Origin: Bog-756 sp963704585
GTDB taxonomy: Bacteria; Actinomycetota; Acidimicrobiia; Acidimicrobiales; RAAP-2
DNA length: 64,000 nt
Direction of reading: 5' to 3'
Assembly: GCA_963704585.1 (NCBI GenBank)
Contig: OY969919.1
Location: forward strand, 2,170,001 to 2,234,000
The stretch's first letter is position 1, and the number at the start of each line of letters is the position of its first letter. The position numbers and the translations under genes were made by a program. Below the pieces are notes generated by a model. The model worked only from the letters and a program-made list of their open reading frames with translations. It ran no database searches and was not told where the DNA came from. Below, one piece after another: positions 17,768-26,942 of this stretch.

Positions 17768-18687
17768 GGTTCGGGTTCGCCGTCCCGGCTTACGGGCCCT
17801 TCACGGACGGGCCGGCGATCCACGACCTGCTGGTGGCCGCCGACGAGCTCGGCTACCACATCGCCTGGTTTCCCGACCACATCGCCGTGCCCGAGTACGC
17901 GACCGAGGTCAACCTGCGCCCGCCCTTCCTCGAGCCGCTCGCCATGTGCGCATGGGGCGCCGGTGTCACGCGGCGACTCCGCTTGGGCACCGACGTGCTC
18001 GTCGCGCCGTACCGTCACCCGCTCCTCGTGTCGGCGATAGCCGGCACGCTCGGACGGGTCGCCGGCGACCGTCTGGTGCTCGGCGTCGGTGTCGGCTACC
18101 TGAAAGGGGAGTTCGAGGTTCTCGGTGCCGAGCCCTACGAGACCCGCGGCGCGGTGACGGACGCGTTCCTCCGATCCGTGCGCGGGCCCCCTGATGGGTT
18201 CACCGTCGTCACGGCTCCGGTGCCCGCTCCGATCTGGGTCGGCGGCAACGGCACGAATGCGCGGCGCCGGGCGGCGCTGTTGGGCGACGGTTGGCACCCG
18301 CTGTGGATGCCCGACACCGAGTACGCGGAGGCCCGCCACGACATCCTCCAGATCCGCGAGTCGGCGGGACTGGCCGGACCGTTCGCCTTCTCCTACAGCT
18401 GCGGTATGACCAAGCTCCTCGGTCGGCGCCCTGGGTCGTGGCCGCCATCGGCGGCACGTGCCCCGGTCGGCTCCGAGTTCCGCTACGCACCCGCTCCGTG
18501 GTTGGACAGGGACGGCCGGCCGCGGTTCGTGGGCACTGCGGACGACCTCATCGCCGACTTCCGGATGCTCGAGGCTGTCGGTGTCGACCAGGTGACGCTC
18601 CGCTTCGGGACGATCGACGTCGCCGAGCTCGAATCGTTCGCGGCCGAGGTCGCGCCGCTCTTCGACCCGGCGCCGACGACGGAGTGA
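17764..18687 (+). CDS. LLM-class F420-dependent oxidoreductase
   Basis: 307-aa luciferase-like TIM barrel. The N-terminus MRFGFAVPAYG, the WFPDHIAVP motif and VVTAPVPAPIWVGGNG are typical of the F420-dependent branch common in mycobacteria. It would reduce or oxidise a substrate with coenzyme F420 in the cytosol. The ATG at 17764 overlaps the SnoaL-like stop. It ends four bases before the convergent methyltransferase. The substrate is unknown. Confidence 0.9.
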   Translation: MRFGFAVPAYGPFTDGPAIHDLLVAADELGYHIAWFPDHIAVPEYATEVNLRPPFLEPLAMCAWGAGVTRRLRLGTDVLVAPYRHPLLVSAIAGTLGRVAGDRLVLGVGVGYLKGEFEVLGAEPYETRGAVTDAFLRSVRGPPDGFTVVTAPVPAPIWVGGNGTNARRRAALLGDGWHPLWMPDTEYAEARHDILQIRESAGLAGPFAFSYSCGMTKLLGRRPGSWPPSAARAPVGSEFRYAPAPWLDRDGRPRFVGTADDLIADFRMLEAVGVDQVTLRFGTIDVAELESFAAEVAPLFDPAPTTE

Positions 18688-18691
18688 GCGT

Positions 18692-19468
18692 TCACCGCAG
18701 GTGCTGCGCGGCCGTCACGCACACGACGGCCATGAACGGTGACCAGAAGGTCCGATCCTCGAGGAGCGCGAGGGACGCCGCGAGATCCGCCGGGGCGAGA
18801 TCGGGTGCGGACTCGAGGAGCAGCGGCCGGGCGGAGGCGAGGGTGTGGTGCCAGAACGCGGCGAGATCGGTCCCGCCCTGCAGCAGCTCGGTCTCCACGA
18901 GCACCCGCAGACCGGTGAGCCCGAGTCCCTGGACGAGCGCCGGGAGCGTCCGAGCCCACGTCCACCGTCGGGTCAGGGGCAACACGGTGCGACGGAACCG
19001 CTCGTCGGTTGCCGCCTCGGCGGGGAAGCCGTCGGCCTCCTCGACGACGAGGATCCCGCCCGGACGCAGGCTCGCGGCGAGCTCGGCGAGCACGCGGTCC
19101 CGTTCAGGGAGGTGCATGAGGAGGTTGCGGGTGTGGACGAGGTCGAAGGAGATCCGGGGAAGGGCGAATTCGGTCAGGTCGGCCTCTTCGACCTCCACGT
19201 TCGTCCGATCGCGGAGGTCCGCGATCGCACTCGTGTCGAGATCCACGACGACCAGCGAACCGTCCGGAGCGATCCGGTCCGCCATCCAGCGCGCGATGGA
19301 CCCCGCCCCGGCGCCGAGCTCGGCGCACCGCCAGCCGGCGGTGATGCCCGTGTCCTCGAGCAGGCGGATGGTCCGTCCGTCCGCGATCCTCTCGAGTAGC
19401 CGGAGGCGCTCGACCTCCGCGTCGAGGGCGTTCCTGCGCCAGTAGGTACCGTCCGGTCGGGTCGCCAC
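18692..19468 (-). CDS. Class I SAM-dependent methyltransferase
   Basis: 258 aa. SAM motif I is CAELGAGAGSIARWMAD, followed by VVVDLD at the end of strand 2 and a post-motif region FDLVHTRNLLMHLPERD. This pattern is common in actinobacterial small-molecule or lipid methyltransferases. The start is GTG 19468. It lies seven bases downstream of the pyridoxamine-oxidase-like gene and is probably co-transcribed with it. Confidence 0.88.
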   Translation of the reverse strand: MATRPDGTYWRRNALDAEVERLRLLERIADGRTIRLLEDTGITAGWRCAELGAGAGSIARWMADRIAPDGSLVVVDLDTSAIADLRDRTNVEVEEADLTEFALPRISFDLVHTRNLLMHLPERDRVLAELAASLRPGGILVVEEADGFPAEAATDERFRRTVLPLTRRWTWARTLPALVQGLGLTGLRVLVETELLQGGTDLAAFWHHTLASARPLLLESAPDLAPADLAASLALLEDRTFWSPFMAVVCVTAAQHLR

Positions 19469-19475
19469 GTCCGGC

Positions 19476-20009
19476 TCAGGGGAAGCGCCAGCGGGTCGCG
19501 CCCCCGGGGTCGACGGTGCCGAGTGCCATCGCCCGCTGGTGCCGGAGGCGGTAGACGTGCCAGGGCGGCGGCCCCGCGGAGGGCGCGCTGAACTCGGCGG
19601 TCAGCGCCCACCCGCTCTCGTCGACGCGTGCGGGCCAGCCCCCCTCGGCCCAGATCAGCGCGAGCGCGGCGACCGTGTCGGGGTCGGTGACCTGGTGCGC
19701 CTCCCCCTCGAAGGTGAGGTCGAACTCGGTCGTGGCCACGCTCAGGACGCAGCGCGGATCTCGGGCGACGTTGCGTCCCTTCCGGGTCCGCTCGCCGCTC
19801 ACGAACCAGAAGGTCCCGTCGAACCACACCGCGCCGACCCCGGTGACGTGCGGGCTCCCGTCGGGGTTGACCGTCGCCAGCCAGCAGGTGTGCCGGTTCG
19901 GGCCGCCTGCGCCCGGCGCCTGGGTCACTCCCCGGTCGAGGCGGTCCTCGATGGTGCGCCACTCCATGAGCGGCAAGCCGTAGAGCTCTCCGAGATTTCG
20001 TGCGTCCAT
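19476..20009 (-). CDS. Pyridoxamine 5'-phosphate oxidase-family (flavin/F420-binding split barrel) protein
   Basis: 177 aa. The segment CWLATVNPDGSPHVTGVGAVW is the strand pair of the PNPOx-like split barrel, and GERTRKGRNVARDPRCVLSV is the phosphate-binding region. Actinobacterial members bind FMN, F420 or heme-related ligands and reduce many substrates. True PLP synthesis is unlikely given the short, divergent C-terminus. ATG 20009 was chosen because the 7 codons upstream are not conserved-looking. It leads a two-gene minus-strand unit with a methyltransferase. Confidence 0.85.
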   Translation of the reverse strand: MDARNLGELYGLPLMEWRTIEDRLDRGVTQAPGAGGPNRHTCWLATVNPDGSPHVTGVGAVWFDGTFWFVSGERTRKGRNVARDPRCVLSVATTEFDLTFEGEAHQVTDPDTVAALALIWAEGGWPARVDESGWALTAEFSAPSAGPPPWHVYRLRHQRAMALGTVDPGGATRWRFP

Positions 20010-20123
20010 GCCGGAAGAGACGGTACCCACCGTCCGGACTCAACGCACTGGCGCACGGGCGGCGAGTGTGCGAGCGTGCGACCCACGACGGCGACGCGAC
20101 CGTCCGTCCGGAAAGGAGCGGTG

Positions 20124-21113
20124 GTGGCGAGGCTGGTGGAGTCGGTGATCGCCTTCCCGTACCGACGGTCGCTCGGCCCGGTGACGGGCGCGTTCATGAC
20201 GGCGCTCACCGAGCGGCGGATCCTCGGGATCCGGAACGGCGACCGGGTGCTCGTGCCGCCGATGGAGTGGGATCCGCAGACGGGCGCCACCCTCGCCAAC
20301 GACCTCGTCGAGGTCGGACCCGCGGGCACCGTCGTCTCGTGGACCTGGGTGCCGGAGCCGACGGTGCAGCATCCGCTCGACCGGCCGTTCGCCTTCGCCT
20401 TCGTCGAGCTCGACGGCGCCTCGACGCCCCTGCTCGCCGCCGTGGACGCCGGATCGCCGGACGCGGTGTCCGACGGGATGCGCGTCGCACCGCGGTGGAA
20501 GGGAGAGCGGATCGGCCACATCACCGACCTCGCCTGCTTCGTCCCCGGCGAGGAGCCGGAGGTCGACGGCGAGGACCGGGGACCCGTCTCCGAGCCCGTG
20601 GAACGGATGGACTACCTGGCGTCGATCACCTACCGGAATCCGGTCCCGGCAGTGGCCGACCTGGTGATCGAGGCCTCCCGCGAGCAGCGACTCCTCGGGT
20701 TCACGTGCCCGACGTGCGGCCGGGTCTACGTGGGTGGCCGCGCGGTCTGCCCGATCGACGCGCAGGAGTTCACCGCGGACGATGCCGTCGACCTCCCGCA
20801 CACCGGGACGATCACCAACTTTGTGGTCGTGACGCCGGTGCAGTACCCGGGTCAGACCGAGACGGAACCGTTCGCACGGGTCTTCGTCCTCCTCGACGGC
20901 ACCGACGTGGTGCTGAGCTACCAACCGGTGCTCGAGCTCGCTGCAGAGGACGTGGCGGTCGGGCGACGGGTCGCCGCGGTCTGGGCGTCGCCTGCCGAGG
21001 AGAGCGACGAGGTGCCCGGCGGCATGGGCCCGTCGCTCGGCAGCCTCATCGGGTGGATGCCCAACGGCGAGCCCGACGTGGACGACCCCGATCTCGTCAA
21101 CCGGATCTTCTGA
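20124..21113 (+). CDS. Double OB-fold / DUF35 zinc-ribbon protein
   Basis: About 329 aa. It appears to hold two DUF35-like OB folds, with the zinc ribbon between them (FTCPTCGRVYVGGRAVCP, near residue 195). The ribbon has the first Cys pair, but the second pair is reduced to one Cys because CPxC reads CPID. DUF35 proteins partner thiolase-like enzymes, for example in steroid side-chain retro-aldol cleavage, and bring acyl-CoA to the active site. GTG 20124 follows an AAAGGAG site; GTG 20121 is the alternative. Its stop overlaps the first thiolase ATG. Confidence 0.85.
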   Translation: MARLVESVIAFPYRRSLGPVTGAFMTALTERRILGIRNGDRVLVPPMEWDPQTGATLANDLVEVGPAGTVVSWTWVPEPTVQHPLDRPFAFAFVELDGASTPLLAAVDAGSPDAVSDGMRVAPRWKGERIGHITDLACFVPGEEPEVDGEDRGPVSEPVERMDYLASITYRNPVPAVADLVIEASREQRLLGFTCPTCGRVYVGGRAVCPIDAQEFTADDAVDLPHTGTITNFVVVTPVQYPGQTETEPFARVFVLLDGTDVVLSYQPVLELAAEDVAVGRRVAAVWASPAEESDEVPGGMGPSLGSLIGWMPNGEPDVDDPDLVNRIF

Positions 21114-22139
21114 TGGCGACCTCGACCGACATCGCCGTCGTCGGCTGGGCGCAGGCCGATATGACCCGGCACACCGAGCTCAGCGAGGTCCAGCTGTTGG
21201 CGCGCGCCATCACGGGCACGCTCGAGCCGCTCGGCCTCACCCGCGCGGACATCGACTTCACCTGTCTCGGCTCGTGCGACTACATCACGGGGCAGGCGTT
21301 CTCCTTCGTCGGCAACCTCGACGCGATCGGTGCGTGGCCGCCGAAGCGGGACAGCCACGTCGAGATGGACGGTGCCTGGGCCCTCTACGAAGCGTGGCTG
21401 CGCCTCCAGGAGGGCGACATCGAGATCGCGGTCGTCACCGGGTCGGGCCGTTCGTCGACCGGCGATCCCGCGCTCGATCTACCCGATGGAGATGGACCCC
21501 TACTTCCTCGCGCCGCTCGGAGTCGACCCGCTGACGTTCGCTGCGCTGCAGGCGCGTGCGGTGATCGTCGCCGGCATCGCCGACGAACGCTCGATGGCCG
21601 AGGTCGCAGTCCGCGCGCGGGGCACGGGGACCGTCGACGAGCTGCTCGCAGGCGAGTACGTCCGCGAGCCCCTACGGCGGCACGACGTCCCGCCGATCAC
21701 CGACGGCGCGGCCGCCATGGTGCTCGCCACCGGCGATCGGGCCAGGCGCCTGGTCGATCGGCCCGCATACATCACCGGATTCGACCACCGGACCGAGTGC
21801 CACAACCCGTCGTTCCGCCGCCTCGACGACTCCCCGTCGACCCGCATCGCGGCGGCAGCGGCCGGGCACGGGGGCACGCCGGTGGAGGTGGCGGAGCTGC
21901 AGGCGGCCTTCACCCACGAGGAGCTGCTGCTGCGCTCGGTGCTCGGCCTCGGCGAGGAGGTGGTCGTGAACGGCTCGGGCGGTGCGCTCCGGTCGAACCC
22001 GATCATGGCGACCGGCCTCTGCCGCATCGGGCACGCGGCCGATCACATCTTCGGCGGCGGCAGGCGGGCGCTCGCACACTCGACGAGCGGTCCGTGCCTG
22101 CAACAGAACCTCGTCTGCATACTGGAGGGCCGGCCATGA
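21113..22139 (+). pseudogene. Thiolase-like (SCP-x/lipid-transfer type) protein, frameshifted
   Basis: The N-terminal part (IAVVGWAQADM to VTGSGRSSTGDPAL) and the C-terminal part (YPMEMDPYFLAPL to the end) of one thiolase-fold protein sit in two frames. The change is near 21476, in the GCGCTCGATCTACC stretch, and the span is 3n+1 bases. Deleting one base gives about 341 aa. The family includes non-thiolytic enzymes that work with DUF35 partners. The overlap of its start with the DUF35 stop and of its end with the next thiolase supports a single operon. Sequencing error is as likely as true inactivation. Confidence 0.8.
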
Positions 22140-23281
22140 TCCCGGCGGCGGTCGTCGGGGTCGGTCAGACCCATCACAAGACCCGCCGGCTCGACGTGTC
22201 GTTCGGGGGCCTGGTGCGCGAGGCGGTCTTCCGGGCGCTCGACGACGCCGAGATGACGTTGGACGACATCGACGCGGTGGTCCTCGGCAAGGCCCCCGAT
22301 CTCTTCGAAGGCGTGATGAAGCCGGAGCTCTACCTCTCCGACGCGCTGGGAGCGGTGGGGAAGCCCATGTTCCGGGTGCACACCGCGGGCTCGGTCGGCG
22401 GCACGACCGGTATCGTCGCCGCCTCCCACGTGCAGGCGGGCAAGCACAGGACGGTGCTCGCGGTCGCCTTCGAGAAGCAGTCCGAGGGGAACGCCCAGTT
22501 CGCCCTCGGCTCGGGACGCGGCGCATCGCTCGGCGCAGGAGGTGCGTTCGCACCGTTCATCCGCTCGTACATCCACCGGTCGCGGGCTCCCGAGCACATC
22601 GGGTGGATGGTCGCGGTGAAGGACCGGCGCAACGCGCTCAAGAACCCCTACGCACACCTGCAGATCGAGGACATCTCGATCGAGAAGGTGAAGAACAGCC
22701 CGATGATGTGGGAGCCGATCCGGTTCCTCGAATCGTGCCCCTCCTCCGACGGCGCCTGCGCGGTGGTGATCACCGACGAGCGCGGTGCGAGGGGCCGGAC
22801 GCCGGCGTGGATCCTCGGCGCCTCGTCGCGCTCGGAGCCACCGGCCTTTCCGGGTCGCGACCCCGTCCGCCCGCAGGCCTGCCTGCAGTGCGCCCAGGAC
22901 GTCTACGACCAGGTCGGCATCACCCGGCCGCGCGAGCAGCTCGACATGGCCGAGCTCTACGTCCCCTTCTCGTGGCACGAGCCGATGTGGCTCGAAGCGC
23001 ACCGGATCGCGGAGGAGGGCGAGGGCTGGAAGATGGTCGACGACGGCTCCACCGAGCTCGGCGGCTCCTTTCCGGTCAACTGCTCGGGCGGTGTCCTCTC
23101 GTCGAACCCCATCGGCGCTTCGGGGCTCCTGCGGTTCGCGGAGGCGGCCAACCAGGTGCGCGGCGCGGCCGGCGAGCACCAGGTCGAGGGTGCGAAGACC
23201 GCGCTCGCGATGGCCTACGGCGCGAACTCGCAGTACTTCAGCATGTGGATCGTGGCGGACCGCCTCCAGCCGTTGGGCTGA
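22136..23281 (+). CDS. Thiolase-like domain protein (acetyl-CoA acetyltransferase-related)
   Basis: 381 aa. The thiolase fold is clear from AAVVGVGQTHH at the start, LDMAELYVPFSWHEPMW, and the C-terminal NCSGGVLSSNPIGASG. The usual nucleophilic Cys region reads HTAGSVGGTTG, without a Cys. The usual GHP is replaced by SNP. It is therefore probably not a normal thiolase and belongs with the SCP-x/Ltp group that performs retro-aldol or binding roles. ATG 22136 overlaps the previous stop. With the DUF35 gene and the first thiolase it forms a three-subunit operon. Confidence 0.87.
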   Translation: MIPAAVVGVGQTHHKTRRLDVSFGGLVREAVFRALDDAEMTLDDIDAVVLGKAPDLFEGVMKPELYLSDALGAVGKPMFRVHTAGSVGGTTGIVAASHVQAGKHRTVLAVAFEKQSEGNAQFALGSGRGASLGAGGAFAPFIRSYIHRSRAPEHIGWMVAVKDRRNALKNPYAHLQIEDISIEKVKNSPMMWEPIRFLESCPSSDGACAVVITDERGARGRTPAWILGASSRSEPPAFPGRDPVRPQACLQCAQDVYDQVGITRPREQLDMAELYVPFSWHEPMWLEAHRIAEEGEGWKMVDDGSTELGGSFPVNCSGGVLSSNPIGASGLLRFAEAANQVRGAAGEHQVEGAKTALAMAYGANSQYFSMWIVADRLQPLG

Positions 23282-23332
23282 GCGCGGTCGCGGTCCGCCA
23301 ACGAGCGCTCGTATCAGGGAGGGACGCGGACC

Positions 23333-23872
23333 GTGGGAAGGCTCGTCGAAGTGGTCCACGTCTCGCTCGGCGGGGAGATCGGCTCGCCGGAGTGGGCGTT
23401 CCCGTACCTCGACGAGCAACACATGGCGTACGCGCTCGCCACGCTGGAGCGGGCCGACGCGCTCCTGCTCGGTCGCAGGACCTACGAAGGGCTCTCGGCG
23501 GCGTACCCGACGATGGACCCCAACCCGTTCGTCGACCGGATGAACGCGATCCCGAAGCACGTCGCGACCCGGACACTCGACGATCTCGGGTGGAACGCGG
23601 TCCCGATCGAGGGCGACCTGGCCACCTTCGTCTCGGACTTCAAGCAGCGGGCGGCCGGTGATCTCGTCAAGTACGGCAACGGTGCGCTCGACGTCCCGCT
23701 CCTCGACGCGGGACTCATCGACGAGCTCCACCTGCTGCTGACCCCCGTCGCAGTCGGCACGGGGCAGCACCTCTTCGAGCCGGTCGAGGGTGCGCCTCGC
23801 CTCGAGCTCCTCCGCCACGAGCGCTTCGACAGCGGGGTCATGCTGCTCGTCTACGGCCCGCGGGCCGGCTGA
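23333..23872 (+). CDS. Dihydrofolate reductase-family (RibD C-terminal-like) protein
   Basis: 179 aa. ADALLLGRRTYEGL and the C-terminal DELHLLLTPVAVGTGQHLF are signatures of the RibD-C/DHFR-like reductases frequent in actinobacteria. These bind NADPH, but their substrates are mostly unknown and they do not replace FolA or RibD. GTG 23333 follows GGGAGGGAC. A gap of about 50 bp after the thiolase leaves operon membership possible. A paralogue lies at 40907-41455. Confidence 0.85.
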   Translation: MGRLVEVVHVSLGGEIGSPEWAFPYLDEQHMAYALATLERADALLLGRRTYEGLSAAYPTMDPNPFVDRMNAIPKHVATRTLDDLGWNAVPIEGDLATFVSDFKQRAAGDLVKYGNGALDVPLLDAGLIDELHLLLTPVAVGTGQHLFEPVEGAPRLELLRHERFDSGVMLLVYGPRAG

Positions 23873-23915
23873 CCGTCGTCCCGGCAACCGCGACGAGGGG
23901 TGACGGGGGATTCGG

Positions 23916-24683
23916 TCAGCCGAACGCGAGCCGGCGTCCGGTCGTGCGGAGACCGACCAGCGCGACGATGCAGAAGCCGGCCGCGAAGGTCAGCAGGACC
24001 GCGGTCGGGAGCAGGGCGGATCCCGTCCCTGCACCGCCGAGGATGAGCCCGTCGAAGCCCTGCATCGCCCAGTACTGCGGCGTCGCCGGGGCGACGTGGT
24101 GGACCCAGACCGGCAGGGTCGCGAGCGGCATGAGCGCGCCGCCGAGCGCGCCGAGGCCGACCGGCGCGACGTTGCCCACTGTGTTGAGCTGCTGCACGGT
24201 GCGGACGATCGCGGCGAGTGCCAGGCCCATCGACGTGGCCGCGACCACCAGGGCGACCGCGATCAAGGCGAGGCCGAGCACCGAGCCCCGGATGCGGAGG
24301 CCGTAGACGGCCCGTCCCACCCCGAAGACGACGGCCATCTGGACGAGACCGAGCAGGACGACGGGGACCACCTTGCCCACGAGGATCTCGACCGCAGGGG
24401 TCCCGGTCGCCCGCAGCCGGTCCCACGTCGCCCAGCCGTGCTCGCGCAGGAACGAGAGCCCGACGAGTCCCGGGAGGTAGAAGACGAAGGTCACCGCCAC
24501 CGCCGGGACGCTGAAGTCGGCGCCGGACGCGCCGGGATGGCCGGTCAGGACGAGCATGAAGTGCACGCCGCCGCGCATGAGCCCGACGAGCACCAGCGGG
24601 ATGGCGAAGATCAGGACGAGCCACTCGGGATCGTGGCGCAGGATCCGGAGCTCGTTCAGGCAGATCGCGAGGCTACGCCGCAT
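23916..24683 (-). CDS. ABC-2 type transporter permease
   Basis: 255 aa with about six hydrophobic helices. FLREHGWATWDRLRATG after the second helix matches the ABC-2 permease loop. ATG 24683 overlaps the ATPase gene by 11 bases. It pairs with the upstream ATPase to form an exporter, probably controlled by the divergent TetR regulator. Substrate unknown. Confidence 0.9.
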   Translation of the reverse strand: MRRSLAICLNELRILRHDPEWLVLIFAIPLVLVGLMRGGVHFMLVLTGHPGASGADFSVPAVAVTFVFYLPGLVGLSFLREHGWATWDRLRATGTPAVEILVGKVVPVVLLGLVQMAVVFGVGRAVYGLRIRGSVLGLALIAVALVVAATSMGLALAAIVRTVQQLNTVGNVAPVGLGALGGALMPLATLPVWVHHVAPATPQYWAMQGFDGLILGGAGTGSALLPTAVLLTFAAGFCIVALVGLRTTGRRLAFG

Positions 24684-25638
24684 GCGGGGTCGCCTCCTCG
24701 GCATCGAGGGCGCTCCCGGTGAGGCCGACGAAGACGCTCTCGAGGCTCGGCCTGAGCACGTTGACCGATTCGAGTCGTTGGAGATCCCCGCCGAGTCGGT
24801 TGAGGATCCGGGCGGCCGCCGAAGCCGGCGTCGAGGTCGACACCAGCAGGCGGTCTCCCTCCCGCACGATCGTGAGATCGTCGACGACGACCGACGGGGC
24901 CTCACCGGTGAAGCGGAGCTCGAGGACGCCGCAGCCGTGCTCCGCGACGAGGGTCTCGATGGGTCCGCGGGCGATGACCCGCCCCGCGTCGAGGAGGACG
25001 ACCTCCGCGTCGAGCGACTCGATCTCCGGCAGGTAGTGCGTCGTGTAGAGGATCGCGGTCCCCGCGACCGCGAGCTCGCGCACGACCTCGATGAGCGCCG
25101 CCCGCGTCTCGATGTCCGCGCCGACGGTCGGCTCGTCGAGGAGCAGCAGTGCGGGCTGGGCGACGAGCGCGACGGCCGTGTGCACGCGCCGCCGCTCACC
25201 GCCGGACAGGTCGCGGCAGGGGCGATGGCGGAGACCGGCGAGGAGGAGGGCATCGCAGACGGCATCGATGCGCTCGGCAAGTTGACGCCTTCGCAGCCCT
25301 GCGAGACGCCCGAAGAAGTCGAGGTTCTGGGCGACGCTCAGCGAGTCGTAGAGGCCGGTCACCTGGGGCGCGAAGCCGAGCGCGTGCTGGGCCCGCGCAC
25401 GGTCCCGCGCCACGTCCCAGCCGCAGACCCGCGCGGTCCCGCCGTCGCACCGGAGCAGCCCGGCCACGATCGAGAGGAGCGTCGTCTTCCCGGCGCCGTT
25501 CGGTCCGAGCAGGCCGACGACCTCGCCCGGTTCGACGGTGAGATCGACCCCCCGCAGCGCCGTCCGGGCGCCGTACGACTTGGTGACCGCCTCGAGCTCG
25601 AGCGCCGGCGCCCGGTCCGGATTCGTCGATCGCCTCAT
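24673..25638 (-). CDS. ABC transporter ATP-binding protein
   Basis: 321 aa. Walker A is GPNGAGKTTL, the signature is LSGGERRR, Walker B is LLLLDEPTVGAD, and the switch His is in TTHYLPE. A C-terminal extension of about 90 residues resembles drug-export ATPases. ATG 25638 lies 77 bp from the dyad at 25715-25748 that precedes the TetR gene. This fits an exporter repressed by its divergent TetR and induced by its own cargo, which is inference from layout. Confidence 0.92.
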   Translation of the reverse strand: MRRSTNPDRAPALELEAVTKSYGARTALRGVDLTVEPGEVVGLLGPNGAGKTTLLSIVAGLLRCDGGTARVCGWDVARDRARAQHALGFAPQVTGLYDSLSVAQNLDFFGRLAGLRRRQLAERIDAVCDALLLAGLRHRPCRDLSGGERRRVHTAVALVAQPALLLLDEPTVGADIETRAALIEVVRELAVAGTAILYTTHYLPEIESLDAEVVLLDAGRVIARGPIETLVAEHGCGVLELRFTGEAPSVVVDDLTIVREGDRLLVSTSTPASAAARILNRLGGDLQRLESVNVLRPSLESVFVGLTGSALDAEEATPHAA

Positions 25639-25714
25639 GGCGGCTCCCTGGTCAGGTGGGTGGCTGGCGGCTCGTCGTCAGCGCCCGGCGGCGTGCGGTC
25701 GGTGGATACGCTTA

Positions 25715-25748
25715 CGTATTCTACATACACTTGTGTATGCAGGATACG
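25715..25748. promoter_or_regulatory. Concentric 34-bp dyad, probable TetR operator
   Basis: Inner arms CATACAC (25724-25730) and GTGTATG (25733-25739) flank TT. Outer arms CGTAT (25715-25719) and ATACG (25744-25748) share exactly the same centre. The region is AT-rich against a GC-rich background, as expected of overlapping divergent promoters. It lies between the ABC operon (start 25638, minus) and the TetR gene (start 25791, plus). Binding by that TetR is inferred. Confidence 0.7.
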
Positions 25749-25790
25749 CGTGAGAATCTCGAGAAGTCAAGGTCCGTGAGGAGGGGCGTC

Positions 25791-26453
25791 ATGCCCGCAG
25801 AGAAGTGGACGGCCGATCGCCGGCGGCAGCTCACCCGAGAGGTCCTGGTCGAGTCGGCGCGGGACGTCTTCGCCAAGCGAGGGTTCCACGCCGCCTCCCT
25901 GGAGGAGATCGCCGAGGCCGCCGGCTTCACGCGCGGCGCCGTCTACTCGAACTTCGAGAACAAGGAGGAGCTCTTCTTCGCGGTGCTCGACCGGCACGTG
26001 GAGGTCCAGCTCGCCGGCTTCGACGACCTCTTCGAGCAGGCCGGCGGACCAGTGGCCGCAGCCGACGTGGACGTCGCCCGTGCTTGGCGGCGGCTGTCGG
26101 GAGGCGACGACTCGGAGTGGACCGCACTCACGCTGGAGTTCCAGCTCTACGCACTGCGGAACCCGGAGGTGCGAGACCGGATCCTCGGCCGGTACCGCGA
26201 TCTGCGGGCACGGGTCACGGCCTATCTGGAAGGGGTGCTCCAGGATCTCGACCGCACGCTCCTCGTCCCGGTCGAGGACCTCGCTGCGATGGTCGACGCC
26301 GCCGGGGGCGGCCTCATCCACCTCGGCCTCCTCGACCCGAGCCAGGCGCACCTGCTCGAGACGTTCATCTACGTGCTGGACCACGGGGCGTTCGGTTCGA
26401 CCACGACCGCACCGGCGACCGCGCCGGTGGCGGAGGCGGCGCACCCGGACTGA
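25791..26453 (+). CDS. TetR-family transcriptional regulator
   Basis: 220 aa. The helix-turn-helix reads SLEEIAEAAGFTRGAVYSNFENKEELF near residues 30-55, the canonical TetR form. The C-terminal ligand domain is helical and not assignable. ATG 25791 has a GAGGAGGGG site a few bases upstream; earlier in-frame starts would lie inside the operator. It is divergent from the ABC exporter and probably represses that operon and itself through the dyad at 25715-25748. Confidence 0.9.
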   Translation: MPAEKWTADRRRQLTREVLVESARDVFAKRGFHAASLEEIAEAAGFTRGAVYSNFENKEELFFAVLDRHVEVQLAGFDDLFEQAGGPVAAADVDVARAWRRLSGGDDSEWTALTLEFQLYALRNPEVRDRILGRYRDLRARVTAYLEGVLQDLDRTLLVPVEDLAAMVDAAGGGLIHLGLLDPSQAHLLETFIYVLDHGAFGSTTTAPATAPVAEAAHPD

Positions 26454-26555
26454 GCGACCCGACGCCCGCTGCCGGACGTGGCGCCGTCGATTCCGCCGCC
26501 GTCCGATCGTCATCCCGGTGACAGACTCAGCACGCGAACCGGAAGGACGGATGTC

Positions 26556-26942
26556 ATGCGATACACCCTCTTGCTCCACTACCCGGAGCCGACCGCCGAG
26601 GAGCTCGGTCCGGAAGCCATCGAAGTAGGTCAGCGCGCGTTCCAGGCGTACGCGAAGGCCCTCGACGACGCCGGCGTGCTCGCCAGTGCGGAGGTGCTCC
26701 AGCGGTCGGACGCGACCACCACGATCACCATGCTCGGCGGCGAGCTCGTCGTGCAGGACGGCCCGTTCGCCGACACGAAGGAGCAGATCGGCGGCACGTT
26801 CGTGATCGACGTCGCCGATCTCGACGCGGCGCTCGAGTGGGCGAGGCAGGCCCCGTCGATCTCGTGGGGACACGTCGAGATCAGGCCGACCTCCGTGCGC
26901 TACGTGGAGGGCGCGTGGCAGGGAGAGCACCCGGTGTCGTGA
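26556..26942 (+). CDS. YCII/DGPF-domain protein
   Basis: 128 aa. The family name-giving motif is present in VVQDGPFADTKEQIGG near residue 70, with MRYTLLLHYPE at the start. DGPF proteins are known partners and targets of ECF42-type sigma factors. That pairing is seen here: the stop overlaps the sigma gene start by GTGA. The biochemical role is unknown. A GGAAGG site precedes ATG 26556. Confidence 0.9.
   Translation: MRYTLLLHYPEPTAEELGPEAIEVGQRAFQAYAKALDDAGVLASAEVLQRSDATTTITMLGGELVVQDGPFADTKEQIGGTFVIDVADLDAALEWARQAPSISWGHVEIRPTSVRYVEGAWQGEHPVS

Noticed and set aside
20000..23281. 1093-codon plus-strand open frame
   Set aside because: Only its last third (from 22136) is the second thiolase. 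The earlier part is Arg/Gly/Pro-rich shadow of the DUF35 and first thiolase genes.
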